Below are positions 1 to 7,558 of a stretch of DNA of 64,000 bases, piece after piece. The stretch comes from Pirellula staleyi DSM 6068 (lineage in GTDB: Bacteria; Planctomycetota; Planctomycetia; Pirellulales; Pirellulaceae): NCBI RefSeq assembly GCF_000025185.1, contig NC_013720.1:3720001-3784000 (forward strand). Reading direction: 5' to 3'. How positions within the stretch are numbered: position 1 is the first letter of the stretch; every line of letters begins with the position of its first letter. The position numbers and the translations under genes were made by a program. A model generated the notes under the pieces. That model was not told the DNA's origin. It searched no databases and saw only the letters and a program-made list of their open reading frames with translations.

Positions 1-343
1 CGTCCAAGAGGCGTTTGCCTCGGGGCGTCCGCTACAGGGGTGGGAAGTCGACGATGCCTGTCGCGAAGTCATCGTGAAGGCAGGCTATGGCGACTATTTC
101 ATTCACCGGACCGGGCATAGCATCGGTCAAGAGACGCACGGCAACGGCGCGAATATCGACAATCTCGAAACGCACGAAGATCGACTGATTCTCCCGGGAA
201 GTTGCTTCTCGATCGAGCCTGGTATTTATCTCCCTGAGTTTGGGGCGCGTAGCGAGGTCGATGTCTTTGTCGATTGGAGCGGCAACGTGCATGTCACCGG
301 CGGACCCCTGCAAACCGAGGTCCTTCCGATTTTGGCAAAATAA
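1..343 (+). CDS. M24 family metallopeptidase (Xaa-Pro aminopeptidase-like), 3' end only
   Basis: The reading frame is open from base 2 to the stop at 343; the start lies outside the window. The visible 113 residues are the C-terminal half of a 'pita-bread' fold. They carry the metal and substrate residues of the M24 family: a His-rich stretch HRTGHSIGQETHG, the FSIEPGIY glutamate motif and a final SEVDVFV segment with the last metal-ligand Glu. Members remove an N-terminal residue ahead of proline, or cleave Xaa-Pro dipeptides, with two divalent metals. The fragment cannot separate aminopeptidase P from prolidase. The next gene is convergent and begins 27 bases beyond the stop. Confidence 0.88.
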   Translation, partial: VQEAFASGRPLQGWEVDDACREVIVKAGYGDYFIHRTGHSIGQETHGNGANIDNLETHEDRLILPGSCFSIEPGIYLPEFGARSEVDVFVDWSGNVHVTGGPLQTEVLPILAK

Positions 344-369
344 CTTGAGAGTCAAGCGTGCTACAAGCG

Positions 370-1626
370 TTAAGCAATCAGGTTGCCGCTCACGATTTCT
401 CCACCGAGAATCGTACACTCGTGATGCAATTGCAGATCGCGCAGAGATAGCACCACAAGATTAGCTGGTGCCCCGATTTCGAGGCCATGGCTGGCCATCC
501 CCAAGTGTTGCGCTGGTCGAAGACTTGCCAGATCGATCGCATTTTCGATCGATAGCCCGAGCGCTGAGCGCAAATGATTGATGCAGTAGAGTAGATCGCG
601 CGAAGCCCCTGCGAGCAATTGACGCTGGTGCGCCACGACGAGCTTTCCGTCTTCGAGCACTTCCACTTCCCCCAGTCCGCTGCGGTAGATTCCGGGGGGC
701 ATTCCGGCAAGGGCCGTGATATCGCTAACGAGTAGCGACCGCTCGAGTCCTTTCACGCGCAGCATCGACTTGAGAACACTCGTGGGTAAGTGATGCCCAT
801 CGGCAATCAGCGTCGCTGTGAGTCGATCGTCGGCAAGCTGATCCCATATGTAATTCGGATGACGCTTGATGCTGGGATGAGCGCCATTTCCCAGATGTGT
901 GCTCAGTGTAGCGCCAGCGTCGACCGCAGCGGTGATTTGCTCGGAACTAGCAGCCGTATGTCCGATTGCCACAAGCACACCCTGCTGTACTAGGTAGCGA
1001 ATTAACTCAATCGAATCGGGATATTCCGGCGATAGAGTGACGAGTTTGATATGGCCACGAGCGGCTGATTGCAGCTGTTTAAACTCTTCGAGGGAAGGTG
1101 GACGGACATGTTCGCGGGGGTGAGCTCCGCGCGGGCCATCTTCGGCAGAGATGTACGGTCCTTCGAGATGAATGCCGGCGATCGATTGCCGGCTTCGTGG
1201 CAAACTTTCTTTGGCCGTGGCAATGACTCCCAGCGATCGCACGAGCAGTTCGCGCGAGTCGGTCGTGCACGTTGGCAAGTAATGCGTAACGCCAGCTTGC
1301 AGCATCCCTTGAGTCACCGCCTCCACATCGTCTGGCGAAACATGGGGGTGATTGAGTTCGTGTCCGGCAAGACCATTCACCTGCAGGTCGATGAGTCCCG
1401 GAGCAACGATTGGCAAATGGCCAGCCGATGTTTGGTGGGCAAAATCGGCCTGGATCGACTGAATGTGACCAGCCGCAATGTCGACGACGACAGGGCGAAG
1501 CGTGTCGTAGCGGCGGGCGAGGAGGCGAAAGGTATTCAAACGAACAGGCTCCTCGGCGAAGTGAGTAACGCAGATGCGACGCTCTGTGCCGATCGAGAAA
1601 ATGGAGGCAGGAAGCTCAGTCGTCAT
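370..1626 (-). CDS. nagA: N-acetylglucosamine-6-phosphate deacetylase
   Basis: Amidohydrolase of 418 aa that removes acetate from GlcNAc-6-phosphate in amino-sugar recycling or chitin and peptidoglycan use. The family pattern is complete: PGLIDLQVNG (about residues 76-85), IHLEGPY with metal-ligand Glu155, GHT with His223, STHLGNGAHP with His244, and LVSDITALAGMP with catalytic Asp302. The frame stays open to an ATG at 1731, but that 35-residue extension looks non-coding and would leave almost no promoter space before the divergent cstA. I therefore use the ATG at 1626, although its Shine-Dalgarno is poor. No nagB neighbour is present, so the pathway partner must lie elsewhere. Confidence 0.88.
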   Translation of the reverse strand: MTTELPASIFSIGTERRICVTHFAEEPVRLNTFRLLARRYDTLRPVVVDIAAGHIQSIQADFAHQTSAGHLPIVAPGLIDLQVNGLAGHELNHPHVSPDDVEAVTQGMLQAGVTHYLPTCTTDSRELLVRSLGVIATAKESLPRSRQSIAGIHLEGPYISAEDGPRGAHPREHVRPPSLEEFKQLQSAARGHIKLVTLSPEYPDSIELIRYLVQQGVLVAIGHTAASSEQITAAVDAGATLSTHLGNGAHPSIKRHPNYIWDQLADDRLTATLIADGHHLPTSVLKSMLRVKGLERSLLVSDITALAGMPPGIYRSGLGEVEVLEDGKLVVAHQRQLLAGASRDLLYCINHLRSALGLSIENAIDLASLRPAQHLGMASHGLEIGAPANLVVLSLRDLQLHHECTILGGEIVSGNLIA

Positions 1627-1745
1627 GATTGCGACGGAACTCGCGAGCGACAAGGGTGGATCGACGGCCTTGGAATTGCATGCGCTCGGTGATCGTCGTA
1701 TTCTAAACGGGCTATTCCTCTCTCCCGCCATGTTTTGGTGAAGTC

Positions 1746-3566
1746 ATGAGTTTACTCTACGTTGTGCTCCCGGCCGGGCTATTGCTGCTCGCGGCCTACT
1801 TCACCTATGGTCGACTACTTGCGCGACTGCTGCAACTCGATCCCAATCGCGTGACTCCCGCTGTCGAACGGCAAGATGGTCTCGATTACGAACCAATTAG
1901 CGTCGGTTCGCTTGTACCCCAGCATTTTTCTGCCATTGCAGCAGCTGGGCCGATTGTGGGGCCGATTTTGGCAGGACTTACGTTCGGCTGGCTCCCGGCG
2001 CTCATTTGGATTTTGATCGGCTGTATCTTCATTGGTGGTGTTCACGACATGACGGCGCTAGTGGCCTCGGTTCGCCACAATGCCTGCTCGATCGCCGAAG
2101 TGGTGCGCGACCATATGAGTCGTCGCAGCTACCTCCTCTTTCTCGCTTTCATTTGGATCGCACTGGTCTACATCATTGTGGCATTCACCGACATCACGAC
2201 GCTGTCGTTTGTTGGTGCTCCAAACGCTGAAGCTGGTGGTGTGGGTGGGGGCGCGATTGCTTCGTCGTCGGTGATGTACCTGCTGCTGACACTCGCCATG
2301 GGACTCTGCGTCCGGTATTTGAAGACGCCGATGTGGGCGGCCACGATTGTCTTCATTCTGCTGATCGGGGTCGCTATCGTCGCCGGCAAGTATATTCCGC
2401 TCGACATCACGATGGGTGGCGACATGAGCGACGCGCGCGGCCGAAAAGTGTGGGCCGTGATTCTGCTGGTTTACTGCCTCGCTGCGGGCGTGGCCCCTGT
2501 GTGGCTGATCCTTCAGCCTCGTGGCCATTTGGGAGGTTACTTCCTCTATTTTGCTCTCGCTGCTGGTGCCCTTGGGCTGATGCTCGGTAATAGCAAGATC
2601 GAGTACCCAGCGTTTCGGGGCTGGACCGCTACCGATCAAGCGGGTGTGTCTCAAAGCCTCGCGCCGATGCTCTTCATCATGATCGCATGTGGCGCTTGCA
2701 GCGGATTTCATTCGCTCATTTGCAGTGGCACGACGTCGAAGCAACTGCGGCGCGAAACCGATGCCAAAATGGTGGGCTACGGAACGATGCTGCTCGAAGG
2801 AATGGTGGCTATCGTGTCGCTCTGCTGCGTGATGATGTTTGCGCAAGGTGCCCCGGAATTAACGGGCACCAATGCTAAGCCTAACATGATTTACGCGCAA
2901 GGGATTGGCAAGTTTCTGGAAGTGCTCAGCATCGGCAGCTTGCGTATCCCCAGAGATGTGGGTGTCGCATTCGCGCTCATGGCATTTACGACCTTCGTCT
3001 ACGATACGCTCGATGTCTGCACACGTCTGGGGCGTTTCATTTTGCAAGAGCTCACTGGACAGTATGGCATGTTTGGCAAACTGTTCGGAACGGCCCTCAC
3101 CGCTGGTATTCCGCTCTACTTTCTGCTGTCGCATCCTGAGCAAGGGGCGTTATTGGCCGACGGGACACACGCCGCTGTTCCACCCGTTTACGTCACGTTC
3201 TGGAGCCTGTTTGGTGCGAGCAACCAGTTGCTGGCAGCTCTGACACTGCTCGGTGTCACGGTCTGGCTCTATCGCACGCGCCGCGCGTGGTGGGTCTGGC
3301 TCGTCACCGGTGTTCCCACCGTGCTGATGTATGTGATGAGCATCTGGGCGCTCGTCTCGCTGACGATTCCAAAGTTCCAAGTGAATGGACAATGGACCTT
3401 CCCGCTCGACACCGTAGCGTGGGCCGGCATCGTGCTGATCGCACTGGCGATCTTCATGCTCTACGAAGCGGTCGTGATTCTGCTATCGCTCGGAGGCAAA
3501 GGGGACGACTCGTCGCGTGGCGAACTCGTGGGCGACAAAGAACTGAAGCCAGCGACAGCAACGTAA
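1746..3566 (+). CDS. cstA: Carbon starvation protein CstA family transporter
   Basis: Polytopic inner-membrane protein of 606 aa. CstA-family proteins import peptides or pyruvate, typically when better carbon sources run out. The N-terminus has the family layout: a first helix, then a conserved loop with DGLDYEP and a VPQHFSAIAAAGPIVGP stretch. About 14-16 hydrophobic segments follow, with GCACSGFHSLICSGTTSKQ-type residues in the middle (seen here as ACGACSGFHSLICSGT). Length is slightly below the E. coli protein, as in the shorter CstA/BtsT clade. It is divergent from nagA across about 120 bases. No CRP-like site was recognised. Confidence 0.92.
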   Translation: MSLLYVVLPAGLLLLAAYFTYGRLLARLLQLDPNRVTPAVERQDGLDYEPISVGSLVPQHFSAIAAAGPIVGPILAGLTFGWLPALIWILIGCIFIGGVHDMTALVASVRHNACSIAEVVRDHMSRRSYLLFLAFIWIALVYIIVAFTDITTLSFVGAPNAEAGGVGGGAIASSSVMYLLLTLAMGLCVRYLKTPMWAATIVFILLIGVAIVAGKYIPLDITMGGDMSDARGRKVWAVILLVYCLAAGVAPVWLILQPRGHLGGYFLYFALAAGALGLMLGNSKIEYPAFRGWTATDQAGVSQSLAPMLFIMIACGACSGFHSLICSGTTSKQLRRETDAKMVGYGTMLLEGMVAIVSLCCVMMFAQGAPELTGTNAKPNMIYAQGIGKFLEVLSIGSLRIPRDVGVAFALMAFTTFVYDTLDVCTRLGRFILQELTGQYGMFGKLFGTALTAGIPLYFLLSHPEQGALLADGTHAAVPPVYVTFWSLFGASNQLLAALTLLGVTVWLYRTRRAWWVWLVTGVPTVLMYVMSIWALVSLTIPKFQVNGQWTFPLDTVAWAGIVLIALAIFMLYEAVVILLSLGGKGDDSSRGELVGDKELKPATAT

Positions 3567-3591
3567 AAATTCACGCTGATGGTGCGGAGCA

Positions 3592-3858
3592 CTAGGCTGC
3601 TCGAGGACGCGCTAGTCCGAGCAATTCCTTCACGCGTGGGGGTGCGCTCGTGGCATCAAGCGTGGGATCGTTTTGCAGCGTACTGGTGACGAGCTCGAGT
3701 TGCTCGACCATCGTCAGCGCCTGATCTAAAAAAAGATAGCGGCGTCCGCCAAATTCACACATGCCGCCACCTGCGCCACCGAGCCATTCGTGCCGCACGG
3801 TGTAGCCCATTCGCTCTGCCAGCGCGATCGCACGCTCCAGTAGTTCGACAGTATGCAT
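3592..3858 (-). CDS. Small hypothetical protein, 88 aa
   Basis: Soluble protein beginning MHTVELLERAIALAERMGY, with a Gly-rich loop (GGAGGGMCEFGGRRYLF) followed by a helical C-terminus. I recognise no domain. The ATG at 3858 is preceded by GGAGAAG at good spacing. The frame is open further upstream to 3993, but those 45 residues have no such signal. It is convergent with cstA, 25 bases apart, and divergent from the sensor kinase. The Cys in the Gly-rich loop and the phrase 'GRRYLFLD' suggest a small enzyme-like or regulatory protein, but no function can be given. Confidence 0.7.
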   Translation of the reverse strand: MHTVELLERAIALAERMGYTVRHEWLGGAGGGMCEFGGRRYLFLDQALTMVEQLELVTSTLQNDPTLDATSAPPRVKELLGLARPRAA

Positions 3859-4096
3859 CCCAGCTTCTCCAGTTCGCCAATCCGTGGCCGCAATTCGATC
3901 AAGCGGCCGGATTATAAGCCGCGATGCTGATGCGAGCCAGTTCGATTCGTCGATACCACAACAGACGTCACGAGCGTCACGATCGTTAAGCATGGGTTGC
4001 TAGCGGAAGGGTGAAATACCTGTATCTGCTAGCGGTTCGTGCTGTCGCGTGATCGAGTTTTGCGACGACGCATGTTGCACTTGGGGGAGGACTGGA

Positions 4097-4942
4097 ATGT
4101 CGGCTGAGGATCGTGCGCTATCGGCTCAGGAAGAGATTGAAGTCCTGCGTCGGCAATTGCTGGAAGCACAGAAGCTCACCGCGATTGGAGAACTATTGGG
4201 TACCACCACCCATGAGTTCAACAACGTGCTGATGACGATCCTGAACTATGCGCGACTCGGTATTCGGCATAAAGACGAGCCGACCCGCGACAAGGCGTTT
4301 GAAAAAATCTTGGCCGCCTCGCAACGTGCCGCGAAAATCACCAGCAGCGTGCTTGGCATGGCTCGCAATCGAAGTGATTCGCTCGAGCCCACCGATGTGG
4401 CTGCCATCATCGAAGAAACCCTCGTGCTGCTCGAACGCGAGATGATGAAATATCGCATCTCGATCGAAAAGCAAATTGGCGAAGTTCCTCCGGCTCTCGC
4501 TTGTGGCAATCAAATTCAGCAGGTTTTGCTGAATCTTTTGATCAATGCCCGGCAAGCCATGCTGCAAGGTGGTCGACTGCTAATCAAACTCGAACACGAT
4601 ACGAGCGCTAACACCGTCGACCTTGTCGTACGCGATAGTGGCACCGGTATTCCACCGGAAAAGCTCCGCAAGATTTTCGATCCCTTCTTTACGACCAAGC
4701 CAGGCCCTGATGAAAGTGGTCGAGGCGGAACTGGTCTCGGGCTCTCCGCTTGCAAGTCGATCATCGAGGCGCATCGCGGCCGAATTCGAGTCGAAAGCAC
4801 GGTCGGTAAAGGGACCGCTTTCACCATCAAGCTCCCGGTCGCGACGAAAGACTCGCCCAAAGAGATTTCTGCTCCGACAACGATTCCGGCCATCAGCACA
4901 TCCGTTGCAACAACGACGGGCGAGCAGTCAGCATCGTCGTAA
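4097..4942 (+). CDS. Orphan histidine kinase (HisKA + HATPase_c), no sensor domain
   Basis: Cytoplasmic sensor kinase core of 281 aa. A short coiled-coil (residues 8-30) leads into the dimerisation/phosphoacceptor helix, with H-box LGTTTHEFNN and phospho-His39. The ATPase domain has an N-box LLNLLINARQAM (Asn151), G1 DSGTGIPPE (about 180-187), an F-box FDPFFTTK and G2 GTGLGLS (about 211-217). A Ser/Thr-rich tail of about 25 residues follows. No membrane segment, PAS domain or receiver is present, and no response regulator is adjacent, so the input and partner are unknown. The ATG at 4097 has GGGGGAGG six bases upstream; an upstream GTG (4049) in the same frame is less likely. Confidence 0.9.
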   Translation: MSAEDRALSAQEEIEVLRRQLLEAQKLTAIGELLGTTTHEFNNVLMTILNYARLGIRHKDEPTRDKAFEKILAASQRAAKITSSVLGMARNRSDSLEPTDVAAIIEETLVLLEREMMKYRISIEKQIGEVPPALACGNQIQQVLLNLLINARQAMLQGGRLLIKLEHDTSANTVDLVVRDSGTGIPPEKLRKIFDPFFTTKPGPDESGRGGTGLGLSACKSIIEAHRGRIRVESTVGKGTAFTIKLPVATKDSPKEISAPTTIPAISTSVATTTGEQSASS

Positions 4943-4963
4943 GTGGTTCGCGATCACTGGATC

Positions 4964-5854
4964 CTACGGCGGAGGAAGAATGTCGATGCTTCCTTCTCCT
5001 TCGTCGCTCGGTAGGTTCGTGGGAGGTCCGATCGGTGGACCGAGTTCCAGTGGAATGCGCTGCTGCGACTGCGGAACTCCTTCGGGCTGATTCGACGGTG
5101 CTCCCTCGTAGTACTCTCCCGGGGGCAACTCTTCGATGGGGAGTTCCACGCCGATCGGCGGCAGCGATTGAATCTCAGCGGGGACCGACAGCCGCGCGGC
5201 AATGTCGGCGAGAATCCGCTGCTCGAGTGTGGGATCGCGTCCTAGGGGAATCCAGCCGAGCGTTACGCTGTAGCGACTTGCGGCCCCCTCTTGCCGGACG
5301 AGCGAACCATCGTGACGCAGTGTCGAGCCACCTGCCGTCGATGCTTCCGGCTTATCGAGGTCCTCGAGTTCCTTCTTCACGGCGACATCGACGAGGTAGC
5401 CACCTTCCGTCGGAATCACTCGGACGAGCGCTTGTCTGCGAATCGATTGCAGGGTTGCATGTATTTTTTCATAGCCTCGCGTGCTATCGACGCGCCAAGG
5501 CTCGAAAATGGTGCTTCCGACCATCGGAAAGGTATCGATACGACCTTCGGAAAGAATACCGCCGACGAGTCGCACGCGCTCTTCGCGTTCGATGCGAAAA
5601 TAGTCATCCACCGCATCGACCGTTTGATTCCACAGAAATTCGCGATCGCAAGCTGGCACAAACAGAGGGTTCGCAATCGGTGTAGATGCTTGGGCTCCAC
5701 CTGGCCAGCGCAAAAAGCCTCGAGCACAACCGGTCGAGCACAGAACGGCAACCAGCAGAGCAATGATCGTCGCCTGTTTTATAGCCTGCGCGCAGCACGA
5801 TCGAGCGAAGGCTGCTAAGCCTGTTTGATCGTCGATGGTCTGCAAGTGCGACAT
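4964..5854 (-). CDS. Probable exported lipoprotein, unknown function, 296 aa
   Basis: Starts MSHLQTIDDQ and has a hydrophobic segment (IIALLVAVLCSTGCARG, about residues 29-45) ending in a Cys that could be lipidated. The lipobox is not ideal: Ser, rather than Leu, sits three residues before the Cys. The mature part holds a conserved-looking domain with FLWNQTVDAVDDYFRIEREERV and a later VDVAVKKELEDLDKP stretch, then a Pro/Glu-rich C-terminus. I recognise no named family. It begins 23 bases after the stop of the secretin-like gene upstream, so the two are very probably co-transcribed and may form one envelope complex. The frame extends to 6031 into the upstream gene, but ATG 5854 fits the signal peptide. 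Confidence 0.78.
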   Translation of the reverse strand: MSHLQTIDDQTGLAAFARSCCAQAIKQATIIALLVAVLCSTGCARGFLRWPGGAQASTPIANPLFVPACDREFLWNQTVDAVDDYFRIEREERVRLVGGILSEGRIDTFPMVGSTIFEPWRVDSTRGYEKIHATLQSIRRQALVRVIPTEGGYLVDVAVKKELEDLDKPEASTAGGSTLRHDGSLVRQEGAASRYSVTLGWIPLGRDPTLEQRILADIAARLSVPAEIQSLPPIGVELPIEELPPGEYYEGAPSNQPEGVPQSQQRIPLELGPPIGPPTNLPSDEGEGSIDILPPP

Positions 5855-5877
5855 GCGAGGTGATTTGGTTCTTGGAT

Positions 5878-7251
5878 TTAAAATCGGCTGCGAATGACAG
5901 GGCGATTCGACGAGGCGTTGTCGGTTGTGGGAGGTGTACCAATCACGCTCGGAGCGGTGCTCGTTGGAACTGGCGTGGCGACAGCCGCGGACGTGGTCCG
6001 CGAAGCGAGGTTCTGTAACTGCTGCTTGCATTCGAGCATCAGCAGGGCATCGCAGCGTGTGGCCGAACTATCGAGCGGAAGAATTTTGGCGAGCGGACCT
6101 TTCGCGTCGGGCACAGGACTCGCTACCACGCCACACGAAAGGAGTAGCACTTCATCGCTCGACCATTGAAAACGCTCGTGTAGTCGCCAGCTTACGATTT
6201 GCGGCACTTGCACCGTCACACGCTGTGCTTGGCTAGGGGTAGGGACATCCACGACCAGGGGCAACATTTTCTCAACCTGATCGACGTGGCACTTAATGAC
6301 TGTATCGATTGATTTTCCACCCACAGCCACCAGCGGGCTGATCTCGAGCGAGAAGCCTTCGTCGATCTTTCCGCTAAGCATTTCGTAGCCTGGCCAACTA
6401 TCGGCTCGCATCTTAATGCCACGCGAGTACGAGCGAGGCTGAGTTCGGGCAATTCGTAGCGACTCGCCACTTGCAACCTCTTGATGGGGCGAGCCGAGTT
6501 CGCGGAAATCGGCCCGCTCACGCAAGGTTCCGATCAGCACCGCAGCATTCTCTTTCGAGAGGAGCCACGCTTCCACGCCTGTCGCTTTGACATCGACAGG
6601 CTTCATCATCGGGAGCATTTTCGTTCGCCAGCTTGGGCTGCTCACGGTGATTAACTTCACCGAGAGTGCCTGCCCTTTTCGCGAACTGGTTACGAACTGT
6701 TCTACCATTCCCTGCACCACTGCCTGCATCGACGGAGTGTGGTAGACCCGAAGTGTGGTGGGGGTAGCGGAAAGGACACCAAGTGGCTCGGCAAACCAAA
6801 CTTCCGTTCCGGTTTCGCGTAAGATCCAGTCGACGATCAGTTGCTCGGGGTGTTCGCCACCAACCACCGACGTATAGGGGCTGATGTCATACTCGCGCCA
6901 AATCTGACCATGGTCGTTAGGCAGCGTTCCGTTCCCCTTGGTCACCTTCACGCTACTCTCGAGCGGATTGCGATCGATCCCAATGGGAGTCAGGGGTGTT
7001 TGCGGAGAAGTGATCGTGCCAGCAGTAGGCTGTGGGGCAAAAACACCGGGAGGAGGTGGCAAGTTGACAGCGGAATTGGGTGAAATCGTGGCAGGTGGAT
7101 TGGCCGTTGCTGGTGCTGCAGCCCCGGTGCTCCAGGGCCATTTGATTCCAAACTGAGCCCGTGCTTCGAGAGGCGAAATCAGGTTCACTAGAATTGTCGC
7201 CGCGATAAGCGCGCAAGGCATCACGGGCCTTGAATTCCATGGGCACTTCAT
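5878..7251 (-). CDS. Exported protein with secretin-like features, unknown function, 457 aa
   Basis: A signal peptide (about residues 1-33, ending LISPLEARAQ) precedes a Pro-rich linker and a folded region. This region contains VYHTPSMQAVVQGMVEQF, reminiscent of the small N-domains of secretins, and GFSLEISPLVAVGGKSID followed by KCHVDQVEKMLPLVVD, reminiscent of the secretin core. The typical VPVLGDLP-type gate motif is not seen, so this is at most a divergent relative. ATG 7251 has GAGGAG upstream at good spacing; the open frame to 7434 lacks such a signal. It is transcribed with the lipoprotein gene 23 bases downstream, the pairing expected for a secretin and its pilotin. That reading is an inference. 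Confidence 0.75.
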   Translation of the reverse strand: MKCPWNSRPVMPCALIAATILVNLISPLEARAQFGIKWPWSTGAAAPATANPPATISPNSAVNLPPPPGVFAPQPTAGTITSPQTPLTPIGIDRNPLESSVKVTKGNGTLPNDHGQIWREYDISPYTSVVGGEHPEQLIVDWILRETGTEVWFAEPLGVLSATPTTLRVYHTPSMQAVVQGMVEQFVTSSRKGQALSVKLITVSSPSWRTKMLPMMKPVDVKATGVEAWLLSKENAAVLIGTLRERADFRELGSPHQEVASGESLRIARTQPRSYSRGIKMRADSWPGYEMLSGKIDEGFSLEISPLVAVGGKSIDTVIKCHVDQVEKMLPLVVDVPTPSQAQRVTVQVPQIVSWRLHERFQWSSDEVLLLSCGVVASPVPDAKGPLAKILPLDSSATRCDALLMLECKQQLQNLASRTTSAAVATPVPTSTAPSVIGTPPTTDNASSNRPVIRSRF

Positions 7252-7558
7252 CGGGAAGACTCCTCTACAACATCGGCAAACGATCGAAGGCTTCATCGCG
7301 CAGGGACTTACGAGCGCGCGGCAAAGCGGCGGGAGTGTAGCGACGACATCGCAGCTGGCCAAGGTCAATGAACCCCCGGAAAACCTTGGGCCAATCGCTG
7401 CTAGCAGAAACTTGCAGCAAGTTTTGCTTTCCAACGCACGAGCGGCCGTTTATGCTTCTCCAGCGGAGTTCGGCTGACATGCTCCGCGCGACAGCCGATC
7501 TCCTTCCCTCCTCGACGATTGCCCACTCCTCCTGCCTCACGTTCTCGGAGACTTCTCG
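7252..7558. other. Divergent intergenic region, no gene seen
   Basis: About 307 bases between the start of the secretin-like gene (minus) and the hydrolase (plus). Short frames here lack start signals and protein-like composition. It should hold both promoters, but no convincing -35/-10 pair stands out. Confidence 0.5.

Noticed and set aside
1069-1692. A 207-codon plus-strand frame
   Set aside because: It is antisense to nagA, which has complete family motifs; the plus-strand product shows no domain.
2058-2846. A 262-codon minus-strand frame within cstA
   Set aside because: The translation is His/Arg-rich without hydrophobic core and lies fully antisense to a clear CstA protein.
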